A stretch of 64,000 nucleotides of DNA from Allolobophora icterica (lineage: Eukaryota > Annelida > Clitellata > Crassiclitellata > Lumbricidae): NCBI GenBank assembly GCA_963556255.1, contig OY744611.1:4319730-4383729 (forward strand), read 5' to 3'. Below, one piece after another: positions 23,690 through 33,000 of this stretch. Position 1 is the first letter of the stretch; the number at the start of each line of letters is the position of its first letter. The position numbers and the translations under genes were made by a program. The notes under the pieces were generated by a model. That model did not search any database, was not told the origin of the DNA, and saw only the letters and a program-made list of their open reading frames with translations.

Positions 23690-24365
23690 TATGACAAAGA
23701 GGCATTAAACAGTAACTAACCAATATGTTTTGAACTCTTTTGGGATGTCCAAAAACTGGAATTTAATCGACCTGTGAACAGTGTGAAGATACTATCAACA
23801 ACGTACAACAGTTCGTAAAAGATTGCTGAACAGTCCAGTGTAACTTATTATATATTCGTTTATTATAATTATAAGAATGGAACACCTCATTCAGGTACAA
23901 GAAAAAAATAAGAAAAAGAAAAACGCTCAATCTATGGGAAATAGACTGCCATGCAATGCATGGACCGCTTAAGTCAGTCGTAGCGTGAGCGAGGCGGACA
24001 GTTTGCAGGATACCAGTCCGAGTTAGAGAGAAGCTTCGACAAAATTGAGAACATCTTCCTGTGATGCACACTTTCTGGCCAGAGATGAAATATCCATAGC
24101 CGCTTGACATCTGTGAACTACGGGAGCCAATTACAGTGAGCCACGATGTGGGGTGGGCACCCACCCACGGCTCAACGAAAGTGCAGGACAGACTACGGCA
24201 ACACTATAATGAAGCACATGCACCTAATGCACCCATATACAAAGTCAAGGATATGTTTACAGCACCATCAGCCAAGATGTGGCACCACATTGTTGACATC
24301 ACAAACTCTGCATTATGTCATTGCCAAACCCGGATAAAAGACATTTTCTTCTGTCCAATCTTATT
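23690..24365. other. No gene supported
   Basis: An open frame at 24136-24405 (89 codons) shows no motif I recognise and runs into the tandem repeat at its end. It is left unassigned. Confidence 0.35.
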
Positions 24366-24382
24366 TGAACAGGCACAACTGT

Positions 24383-24604
24383 TAAAACCAGCAAAAGTGA
24401 AATAATACCTTAGATAACTTAAAATAACTTTACACAGAAAGAACAACAGTGTTAAAACCAGCAAACGTGAAATAAAACTTTAGATAACTTAAAATAAATT
24501 TATACAGAAAGGCACAATATGCACAACTACTATAACCAGCAAACGTGAAATAAAACTTTAGATAACTTAAAATAAATTTATACACAAAGGCGCAATATGC
24601 ACAA
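24383..24604. repeat. Tandem repeat of 70-78 bp units, left side
   Basis: Three units share 'AAACCAGCAAACGTGAAATA', 'GATAACTTAAAATAA' and 'GCACAATATGCACAA'. 'accagc' occurs at 24387, 24457 and 24535, giving 70 and 78 bp periods. The array continues at 27826 after the inserted transposon. Confidence 0.85.
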
Positions 24605-24945
24605 TAGGGTGCAGTGAATGTAATGGTCATTATATTTTTTGGTTTATTTCAACAGGTAAGAGCGAGGGAAAGTTGACACTATATATTAGAAGTAATGTGC
24701 AACCATTTTTGCAGCGATTATAATAGATCTTTCACCTCCCCAACGACTTTGTAGGTAGGGGGAGTCGTAACGAATAACTCGCGTAGATTATTTCAATCTA
24801 AAAATAATAATAGTCTATGTTTACCATAAATCATTAGTAGGTTTATCAAGTTTACGAAACAATATTAAAATCGCCAGAATTGTGATTCATACAAAGCAGT
24901 AAGTTAATATGAATCAGTAAGTTATGCCTTAATTTCGTTGCAGTT

Positions 24946-25782
24946 ATGTCGTCCATGATGGCTGCAATTCAAAAGCCAAAAACTAGGAAGACAACGACAT
25001 GCCCGATATTTGGTGCACCGAAGGAACTAGACAGGAACTTGCTGCCGACATACGAAAGTATGATGAAATCATACTTATGGTGGAGGCACAAACTGAAAGT
25101 AACAGGTCAAGAACCGAAAGCTGCAGACATATCAGAAAGAGTAGCACTTCAGACGGAAGAAATTTGGTTTAGAGCATCGATACCAGTCATTTCGCATAAG
25201 CGGGTGTTGCAACTGATTCGAGCGTACCACGACAGTTACATGAAGCTGATGAAGCCTTACAGAGGACGACACAAAGAGAAGTCTTATCTGTCCAAACTTT
25301 TCTGCTTTAGAGGTGATAGCAAGAAGAAGCTATTTGATATTGCTGCTTGCAAATGCTTGACAACTTCATGTGTTTGCGATAAAGAACGCAAAGTTCCAGC
25401 TGAAGAAAAGGAGTTTCTGATTGACCAACGAACAACACGATTAATGTGTATCAGCACAGTCGACTACAGCACGACAAAGAAACTTGAAAAACGACAGAAG
25501 CGAAAGGCTGATGAAGTGAACCGAACTGAAAAATTTCGGAAGTTGTCAGCTCGCGAAACGTCTGTAATTATGAACGCATCTAGCGATGATAATGGAATCG
25601 AAGAAATCGAAGAAGCTATCGATGACAACCAGATTGAAGAACGGGTGACTGAAGACAGTGAAGAACAATGTGGGCAGACTGGGCACAGTGGGCAGAGCAG
25701 TGAAGTTTTGATTGAAGCAATGGCTCTGACTCCATTGCAAAAGCACGTGCTTGTGCCCCAAGACGTTCTATGCCAGCACTAG
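24946..25782 (+). CDS. Transposon protein, N-terminal part (frame 1 of 2)
   Basis: 278 codons from ATG to TAG. It contains a conserved-looking block 'LFDIAACKCLTTSCVCDKER' with clustered cysteines (about residue 130), likely a zinc-binding or structural knot, followed by 'KEFLIDQRTTR'. The C-terminal third is acidic and low in complexity (residues 210-250). I recognise it as the front half of a protein type repeatedly found in invertebrate genomes next to the back half encoded by the next frame. Function is inferred from that linkage only. The last ~15 codons overlap the next frame and probably lie beyond a -1 frame disruption. Confidence 0.6.
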   Translation: MSSMMAAIQKPKTRKTTTCPIFGAPKELDRNLLPTYESMMKSYLWWRHKLKVTGQEPKAADISERVALQTEEIWFRASIPVISHKRVLQLIRAYHDSYMKLMKPYRGRHKEKSYLSKLFCFRGDSKKKLFDIAACKCLTTSCVCDKERKVPAEEKEFLIDQRTTRLMCISTVDYSTTKKLEKRQKRKADEVNRTEKFRKLSARETSVIMNASSDDNGIEEIEEAIDDNQIEERVTEDSEEQCGQTGHSGQSSEVLIEAMALTPLQKHVLVPQDVLCQH

Positions 25783-27272
25783 CCAGAGCATGTGACAGAC
25801 ATATGGTGTCAGACAGATCTGCTACTGCTATCGCTTCCGCTGTGCTCCAAGACTTTGGACTAGTTAGTGCAGATGATTGTCGCAACGTCATTGACCCCAG
25901 CAAAGTAAGAAGAGAGCGAAGAAAGAAAAGGAAGCAGCTGCAAGATAAACAAATCTCTGAAGATCTTTGTGGAATATATTTTGACGGTCGCAAAGATAAG
26001 ACAATGGTTAACAGTGAAGATAATGGTAAATATTTTCGCAGAACTGTAACCGAAGAACATTATTCCTTACTCCAAGAACCAGGATCTTCTTACCTTGGCC
26101 ATGTGACACCAAAGTCCGGAACTGCAAAAGACATAAAGTCAAGTATAACTGATTTCCTTTCTTTGAACAAGATATCTGTCGATAAAGTTGTCGCTGTTGG
26201 GTGCGATGGCACTAACGTTAATACTGGAAAAAACGGTGGAGTAATACGATTGTTGGAACTTGGACTTCAGAAGCCACTGCAGTGGCTCGTATGCCAGCTG
26301 CATTGCAATGAGTTGCCACTTCGTCACTTACTGCAACATCTTGATGGACCAACAAGTGGCCCGCGTGCATTTTCTGGTCCGATCGGCAAAGCGTTATCAA
26401 ACTGTGAGGAATTGCCAATTTCTGAATTCGAAAAGATTCCAGTGAATTTACCGGATGTTAACATTAGTGAACTAAGCACCGACCAGAAGTATTTGTTGGA
26501 GATTACAAACGCCGTATCCAGTGGTCATTGTCCATTAGCTCTGTCAAAGAGAGAACCTGGCGCAATGAATCATTCAAGATGGCTGACGACTGCAAATAGG
26601 TTATTGCGTTTGTATGTTGCCACTGCAGATCCATCAGACAGTTTGAAAACTCTGGCGCGATATGTCGTCACAGTTTACGCTCAAATGTGGTTCTCAATAA
26701 AAAGTAAGCCGTCATGCAAGGATGGGTCAAAACATCTGTGGCAAACAATTCATTTGTCAAGATATCTACCCGACGATTTGAGAAAGGTTGTCAATGCAAC
26801 ACTTGATCGCAACGGATACTTTGGTCACCCAGAAAATCTGCTACTTGGAATGATAACCGATGACAGAAAACATATCCGCGAATTAGGTTTGCGTCGAATA
26901 CTGAAAGCCAGGAGTGAACACACTGCCAAAATCGCCGTACGAGTATTCAAAGTGCCAGAATTCAACTGCAATGCTGAAGATTATACAGAACTAATAGACT
27001 GGCAATCATGTCACGTAACTGAACCACCGTTAACAGCCAATATTTCTGACGTTGATATTACAGCTTTTGTGAAATGTAAGGAATCGCCACTGATCAACTT
27101 TCCAAGATTCCCTTGTCACACCCAAGCTGTGGAACGCTGCATAAAGTTGGTAACAGAGGCATCGTCAGCTGTATGCGGTAATACATCGAGAGATGGTTTC
27201 ATAAGAGCGCGACTGGAGGCTAGATCTATTATGCCAGTATTCAACACGAAATCGGAGTATTGTGTTGGGTAA
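25770..27272 (+). CDS. DDE/RNase-H-like transposase, C-terminal part (frame 2 of 2)
   Basis: 500 codons. Candidate catalytic aspartates sit in 'IYFDGRKDKT' (residue 72) and 'VAVGCDGTNVNTGKNGG' (residue 146). Downstream is a CxxH motif, 'WLVCQLHCNELP' (C175, H178). The D-D-CxxH order is known from hAT-like, P and related eukaryotic transposases. The C-terminus carries 'FPCHTQAVERCIKLVTEASS'. The frame is open upstream of the first ATG ('ARACAPRRS'), so the true protein is likely continuous with the preceding frame through a one-base shift or a spliced junction near 25,700-25,770. It appears otherwise intact, so the copy may be young. Confidence 0.75.
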   Translation: MPALARACDRHMVSDRSATAIASAVLQDFGLVSADDCRNVIDPSKVRRERRKKRKQLQDKQISEDLCGIYFDGRKDKTMVNSEDNGKYFRRTVTEEHYSLLQEPGSSYLGHVTPKSGTAKDIKSSITDFLSLNKISVDKVVAVGCDGTNVNTGKNGGVIRLLELGLQKPLQWLVCQLHCNELPLRHLLQHLDGPTSGPRAFSGPIGKALSNCEELPISEFEKIPVNLPDVNISELSTDQKYLLEITNAVSSGHCPLALSKREPGAMNHSRWLTTANRLLRLYVATADPSDSLKTLARYVVTVYAQMWFSIKSKPSCKDGSKHLWQTIHLSRYLPDDLRKVVNATLDRNGYFGHPENLLLGMITDDRKHIRELGLRRILKARSEHTAKIAVRVFKVPEFNCNAEDYTELIDWQSCHVTEPPLTANISDVDITAFVKCKESPLINFPRFPCHTQAVERCIKLVTEASSAVCGNTSRDGFIRARLEARSIMPVFNTKSEYCVG

Positions 27273-27825
27273 TGGGATATTGGCCCTATTGAGTATTGGG
27301 TTATAGGGAACATTTTGATATGTCAATTAGTCAATAGTCACTATTAGTCACTAGTCTAGTAGTCAGTCATGTGCGACTGTGAGACCGTGTGTGTGCGACT
27401 GTGTGTAAAGTCTACAACATAATGGTTTTTTCTTCAATTTTAAATGTCTTGTGTTATTGCTTTGCCATTTCTTTGGTGATTTTGTTCAACTCTGGTGTGT
27501 CCAAACTGTCCATTATTAATTTCACAAGGCTTTTTCAAAATATTTCTTAAATCTACAAGCAGCATGGTAACATAAAATGCAGCAGAAAATTTTTCCCAGC
27601 CTACATTTAGTCAACAATATAACACTGCAAAGATGGTAAAAATTTCAAATACACGAGTTACTCGTTACGACCCACCCTACCTACAAAGTCGTTGGGGAGG
27701 TAAAAGATCTATAACAATCGCTGCATTAATTTTACAGATTACTTCTGATATATATTGACAACTTTCCCTCGCTCTTACTTGTTGAAATTCGAAAAAAAAA
27801 TTGTTCACTGCACCCTAATGCACAA

Positions 27826-27900
27826 CTGCTAAAACCAGCAAACGTGAAATAAAACTTTACGTAACTTAAATAACTTAAGAAATATTTACACAGAAATGCG
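27826..27900. repeat. Tandem repeat unit, right side of the transposon
   Basis: Continues the array at 24383-24604: after removing the transposon and one TSD copy the unit spacing is again 78 bp. Confidence 0.8.
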
Positions 27901-27983
27901 TCTTGTGGATTTAACTCAAAATTTGTCATTTCTCTTTTTGCACACAAAAATGTTTCTCTGCATAGGGCCTACTTTAAAACTCC

Positions 27984-28028
27984 TTCTCTTGATCGCTGCA
28001 CTATACAACAGTGCAGCAATCAAGAGAA
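27984..28028. repeat. Short hairpin, 20-bp stem
   Basis: TTCTCTTGATCGCTGCACT pairs with AGTGCAGCAATCAAGAGAA with a single mismatch around a 7-base loop. No flanking TSD is visible. Confidence 0.7.
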
Positions 28029-28029
28029 A

Positions 28030-29450
28030 AGCCATCTTTCTTTTGTCTTGAGGTGTTGTCATACGGTGAATGCAGGTGAGTAAACAATCGTTGACACGAA
28101 AACAGTTCCTTTTGCTATAAATCTTCAGTCAAGTTCAAGAAGATTTGCCTGTTGACAGAACAGAGATAACAGATCTCAAAATTCAGAATTCATGCAGTGT
28201 AATACAAGTCACATTCGCCAGCAGGATCAATGCTCAGCCTGCAAAGCAGAAAGTACTGGGTTCAAGTCTGCACAACATGATCACTGTGTAAGGAGACCCT
28301 GGGCAAGTCCTTCACGCACAACTGCTTTGTGCTGGTGAATGCCCAAATACTTGGTGGTGATCAAAATTTAGCCATTGACTGGTATAAAAATAAAAGGTCC
28401 TCAGAATGGCTGCTAAATAAATGCTCTTAACGACACAACAAATGCTGGTGTAACAATATTAGATAATGTAGACATATGCCACTATTTACACACTGTGGCA
28501 TTGGGGCAATGGTGTTAGGATGATGTTTACACCTTTGGCCATGCAGCCACATTCTGAAAAATTTGAATGATAGCTTCTCCACTTTCTAAACATAGCTCAC
28601 CTGTAAAGGATGTCTGCAAAAAAATGACCTACTTTGGATCCACCCCACCCCATTCATCCACATTGACAAACTCCATTTGCAGATGTTAGCATTGTAGCAA
28701 AGTACTAAAGCCCAGCATATGTTACTCTGTTAATCTTGCACCGCTAACTGTGCTGCTGGGCAGGGTATCTTTATACAGCTGTGTCTTGCAAAAGGACTTT
28801 AGTTAGATCCAATGCAGTAAGACACTACCTTCCAACTGAAGTTGGTCTTTAACATACAGGCTGTGTACTGAAATAACTCTTTGTAGAAAATATAGATGCA
28901 GAAATCCGACCTGGGGATAATCCCCTTACTTTGTTGGAATTGAGGTGACACCTCCTGCCCCTCTTTGCAGACGTTTTCATGGCAAAGCCTAAAGTCTTTC
29001 ACTCGTTCCACTGTAAATGTAGAACGTGCATGCAGGGCTGTTGGACAGATGGAAACCATTGCTGAGCGACAGGAAAATGATTGCAACCTGGGCATTCAAC
29101 TGCACAACTGTATACATTACATAACGCCCAGTGCTGTGGTTCCCTGCACTCTTCTAAGCAACCTGAGCTCCTTGGGTTCCCCATTTGCGGACCGCCCTGT
29201 GCAACGGTTTAACCTCTAGGGCAAAAATGCAGCTTTGTGATCTGCTGCAAAGTGACTGCAAGATACATCAAGGGCAACAATTTTTCATCTTAACGGTAAC
29301 CGCATCATGCAGATGAACGTGTCAGTTTTAAAAGCACTGTATAGTGTGATGTGCAGTGTTACTATGATGCTGGGCGACTTAATTTGTATTTAAATTTGAA
29401 CTTAAAAAATTGAACAACTTTTGCCCGATTTTAAAGTAATAAAAAATTCC
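28030..29450. other. Beyond the last placed KIF22 exon; SINE and unassigned sequence
   Basis: Holds the SINE at about 28205-28400. The terminal coding exon and poly(A) signal of the kinesin gene should lie here or just upstream on the minus strand. A weak acceptor exists near 29264 (CTTGCAG on the complement) but nothing convincing follows it. Confidence 0.4.
28205..28400 (+). repeat. tRNA-derived SINE with GGGCAAGTCC central domain
   Basis: The head contains a B-box-like GGTTCAAGTCT near 28259. About 50 bp on is 'CTGGGCAAGTCCTTCACGCA', similar to the central block at 41015-41260 and, in complement, 31745-31946. Confidence 0.55.
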
Positions 29451-29456
29451 CACCTG

Positions 29457-29644
29457 TCATTGTTAAAACACATCCAAAAAATGACCTACCTTGTATTCCT
29501 TCCTCCCAATTGTCCATAGTTGATATTATCCTCCCCTTCCCCATAACGGAAGTCCACACTCCAACACTAACAGAGCCAATAAACCTCGGTAGCCACATTC
29601 ATACAACTCAGCCACTCCCATCAAAGTTCAGTAATATCTATGCA
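29457..29644. repeat. 188-bp direct repeat, copy 1
   Basis: Almost identical to 30093-30280, offset 636 bp. Shared landmarks: 'AAAACACATCCAAAAAATGA', 'AATAAACCTCGGTAGCCACA', 'AGTAATATCTATGCA'. Confidence 0.9.
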
Positions 29645-29956
29645 CTGTGCAGGCGTCATAGGTGCTTGCACGGACGTGCGACATCCGCTGCACGGCCGCA
29701 TATCTTAGAAGGAACATTGGCGCTGTGCTTTTTCCATCGCTGGCCCTGCAACCTGGAACGGGCCCATGTGGCACTTTGCTTGGTCCCAAGTACCCATACC
29801 GCCACATTTTACCCGAATCTGTACTTTTCAGCCAGTGCTTCTGAGTACATAACCTTGAAGGGGTGCTACATAAATTTTCGGTATGAATGAATGAATTAAT
29901 CATACCATACAATTAATTCTCCGATATAGTTCGGATGCAATTCGAATAGTACTGAC

Positions 29957-30010
29957 CTGCAGAAAACCTTTGAATCCAGTAAAGCCTGGTATTTTCTTAA
30001 GAGTTGTTAT
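29957..30010 (-). CDS. KIF22: KIF22-like exon 14: second helix-hairpin-helix part
   Basis: TTGTAG acceptor and CTGCAG/GTCAGT donor bound 54 bases, phase 0-0. They encode 'ITTLKKIPGFTGFKGFLQ', matching the KIF22 C-terminal segment with its helix-hairpin-helix glycine turn. A further, terminal exon is expected because the donor is good and no stop is reached. Confidence 0.8.
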
Positions 30011-33000
30011 CTACAATTTAAAAATCATAGTCATACCTAATCTGAAAACGAACCAATCAGCCAGCCATCCTACCCAGTCAGTCTGGCACAGGTCATTGTT
30101 AAAACACATCCAAAAAATGACCTACCTTGTATTCCGTCCTCCCACTTGTCCATATTTGATATTATCCTCCCCTTCCCCATAATGGAAGTCCACACTCCAA
30201 CACTAACAGAGCCAATAAACCTCGGTAGCCACATTCATACAACTCAGCCACTCCCAGCAAAGTTCAGTAATATCTATGCAGCACAGACTGCTCTCTCACT
30301 AAAGTTGCTGTTTAAGGTAGAACCTACAATGAGAGAAATATTACATGTCAAAACTTAAATGCGAAGGTCTGTATTGAGAACTTCAAGTGAACTTCAACAT
30401 GTAGCAATGTTAATCCCTACCCCTTATCCACATCTGGACAACACAGCCCTCCCTCTGTGTGGACGTCCTTAATGGAGACCTCTCACTTCAGCCAGCCACA
30501 GGTAAAATCCACAAGGCAATGGAATAAATGGCATAACCATTTCTTACATGGCTTGTGAGGTATACTGAAAAGGTACAATATTAAGTCTCTTGGTACATAC
30601 AGGCTTATATACAACCCACATTTTAGGAATGTTGAAAGCTATTGAAGCCAACCAAGGCCAAACTAACCGAAAGAAGAAGTCCATTGAATGATCGCCAGTC
30701 ATAGATAAGGCGTGCCTTCTTCTCACCGATTTTCTGAAGTTTCTTCAGGTCTTGCACGGATCCATTCAGCAGCCTAAGAACTTCAAAATATACAAAATAT
30801 GTAATGTAAAGTAATACGTTAGAGTACTGGGGAGGGCGACAGAGTAGTGGTAACAGTCATGGCCAGGAGAGCATAAGGTACGCGGATCAACTCCTGTGAC
30901 CCCCCTCTAGGGCGGCGCCTTGCATGGCTGCCAGACCGTGTGTTTAATTAAGATATTGATTGTACTTTGATGTTTCAATGTAATCTTACTGCGTCTGTCG
31001 GCTTGAAATAATAAAGGATATAATTATTATTATACTTCTTATATCCACTTCATACAAAAATCATTTAGCATTAGTGAATAAACTGGTTCCCACCACTTAA
31101 CTTTTGTGTGCTGAAGAAATGTACAGATTACAATTAACTTGATTTTGAAGTATTTGAGCTTGGTAAAGAACTGCCTTTCAGTGATAGAAAATTCTACGCA
31201 ATTCATTAGTAGTCGGGTCTTACTTCTTTCTCTCTGCAGACGAGGATCAAAGTCAACACTAGCTTTCGTTCAAAGAAAGTCTCAACTGGAACTGGAAAAA
31301 AACAGTCACTATAGTTTAGTTGTTTAGTAGAACTCCAAATACAGAAACTTGTGTAATTGTAATCACAAATTTGTATAGTGATGTTTCAAAAAAAATTCCT
31401 GAGATATTTCCCCCACCTGATCATCATTATTATAAATACCCTTGTCCCAAATCTTATAATCTTATAATGTACTGAAACATTTATATAGCAACTTAATGAG
31501 CAACTTAATGAGCAAGATATAGGGACTGAAAAATAATTACAATAAACATGATCTTCCTGACCACCATTATCCAATGAAGATAAAAACTTTATTTAGCAGA
31601 ATCTCTAAAAACTGCACTACTCTTCACGTCATACATCGTGGCATGGTGCCCATTAAAATCAATAGCTGCAGTGAGAGACCCTATCTGACAATTTCATTGA
31701 AAGCAGAGTACACTAGAGGTTAACAGATTGCTGCAGAAAAACAATGATGTTGATGAGTTCTCTGCCTGAAGGCAGGTCCATTGGCTTTTATGCCACCTGG
31801 GGATGAGATGAGTGAGGTGGTTTCTCGCCTTCCTCAAAGACAATTGTGGGTGAGCAACTTGTCCAAGGTCGCTACGCTTGATGTAGATTCAAACCTGTAA
31901 CCCTCCGGTTACAAGGCACAGAACATACCACTACACCACCACATCCCAATACAATACACTATGACTTAAATTTTATGATGTTTCCCTTACAACAATGCAC
32001 ATTGAAGTCGGTCAACAGGAAACATTACCAATCACAAAGAACTCATTTTTAACAGTAATCATATATTTATAAAAAGAACTTACATGTTTTGCTGTAGACA
32101 TGTACAAGCATATGTTGCCGATGTAACAGAATCACCCCTTTGGGGATTGATCTTAATAAAGGCAGAAAAAAATAAGCCAATACCTTACCTTGCCTTGTAA
32201 ACAGAACAAGTTCTACATACCAGCACAGCTATGACATCTCTTTTTGCCTTGTTTGACAGTTGCAGGAAGGCATACAGGACTGTCGAAGACATTATCTGTG
32301 CTAATGTCGGCCAAGGCTGCAACAGAAAACATTGGAAGAAACAATTAGCTATTTTCAATAGAATCAAATGACATGTGTAGCGCCCTGTTTAATTTCCAAT
32401 CTGTTAGACAGTTACTAGTCATGTTGCAGTACTGCTATGAAGTTCCTAAAGGTATAAATGTTCAAATACACATATTTAATGCATAAGCTTTTATGCATCA
32501 CATAGGCCAGTGCTGTACACTACGTGGCCCGTGAGCTGATTTTAAGTGGCCTGCCTGAGCTGAATACCAACCGCAAAAAAAAACTTGCAAGCACAATTCA
32601 AAGACAACAAAAATCTCACTAAAAATGTGCTTGAACGTTTATTGATATACTTTTTGGTGCTGAACTATTATAAAGCATGCCATGCATACAATGCTATTAT
32701 TCATTGGTTATTACATAATTATTGCCATTCATAATAAATTTTAATACAGTTAAGAATTGTCAATAAATTTTAGTCGTTGCTTTTAAGTTTACTGTTGCGG
32801 CCCTCGGCTTCAATAATACTTGTTTCGGTGGCCCACGGTGTCAAAAAGGTTGGACAGCACTGAGGTAGGCAATGAGGCATCAACGTCTAGTTGGAAATCG
32901 GCTGAATCTCAACGTGATGCCATAATTCTGAGGTAAGCTCTTTTTCTATGTATTTTGTGTTATTTTATCAAGCTAGTAACGAAATGGTTATCAACATATG

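Larger units (their letters stand above)
24605..27817 (+). mobile_element. DDE-type DNA transposon with long TIRs and 8-bp TSD ATGCACAA
   Basis: The 3,213-bp element is bounded by inverted repeats of about 185 bp that start TAGGGTGCAGTGAA and share 'GTAAGAGCGAGGGAAAGTTG' and 'CCCCAACGACTTTGTAGGTA'. ATGCACAA is duplicated exactly at 24597-24604 and 27818-27825. Inside are two overlapping forward frames that together form one transposase-like protein. An 8-bp TSD fits hAT and several related superfamilies, but TIRs this long are unusual for hAT, so the superfamily is left open. Confidence 0.88.

Noticed and set aside
24136..24405. 89-codon frame between the mariner and the tandem repeat
   Set aside because: No motif, no splice context, ends inside the tandem repeat. 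Could be part of an unrecognised element but not supportable.
29224..29270. Terminal KIF22 exon at a CTTGCAG acceptor
   Set aside because: The following codons do not resemble the KIF22 C-terminus and the frame runs on without a convincing end.
31735..31950. Possible genuine tRNA gene (A and B boxes)
   Set aside because: The cloverleaf is not complete and the sequence continues into a SINE body; same for 38950, 41015 and 48334.
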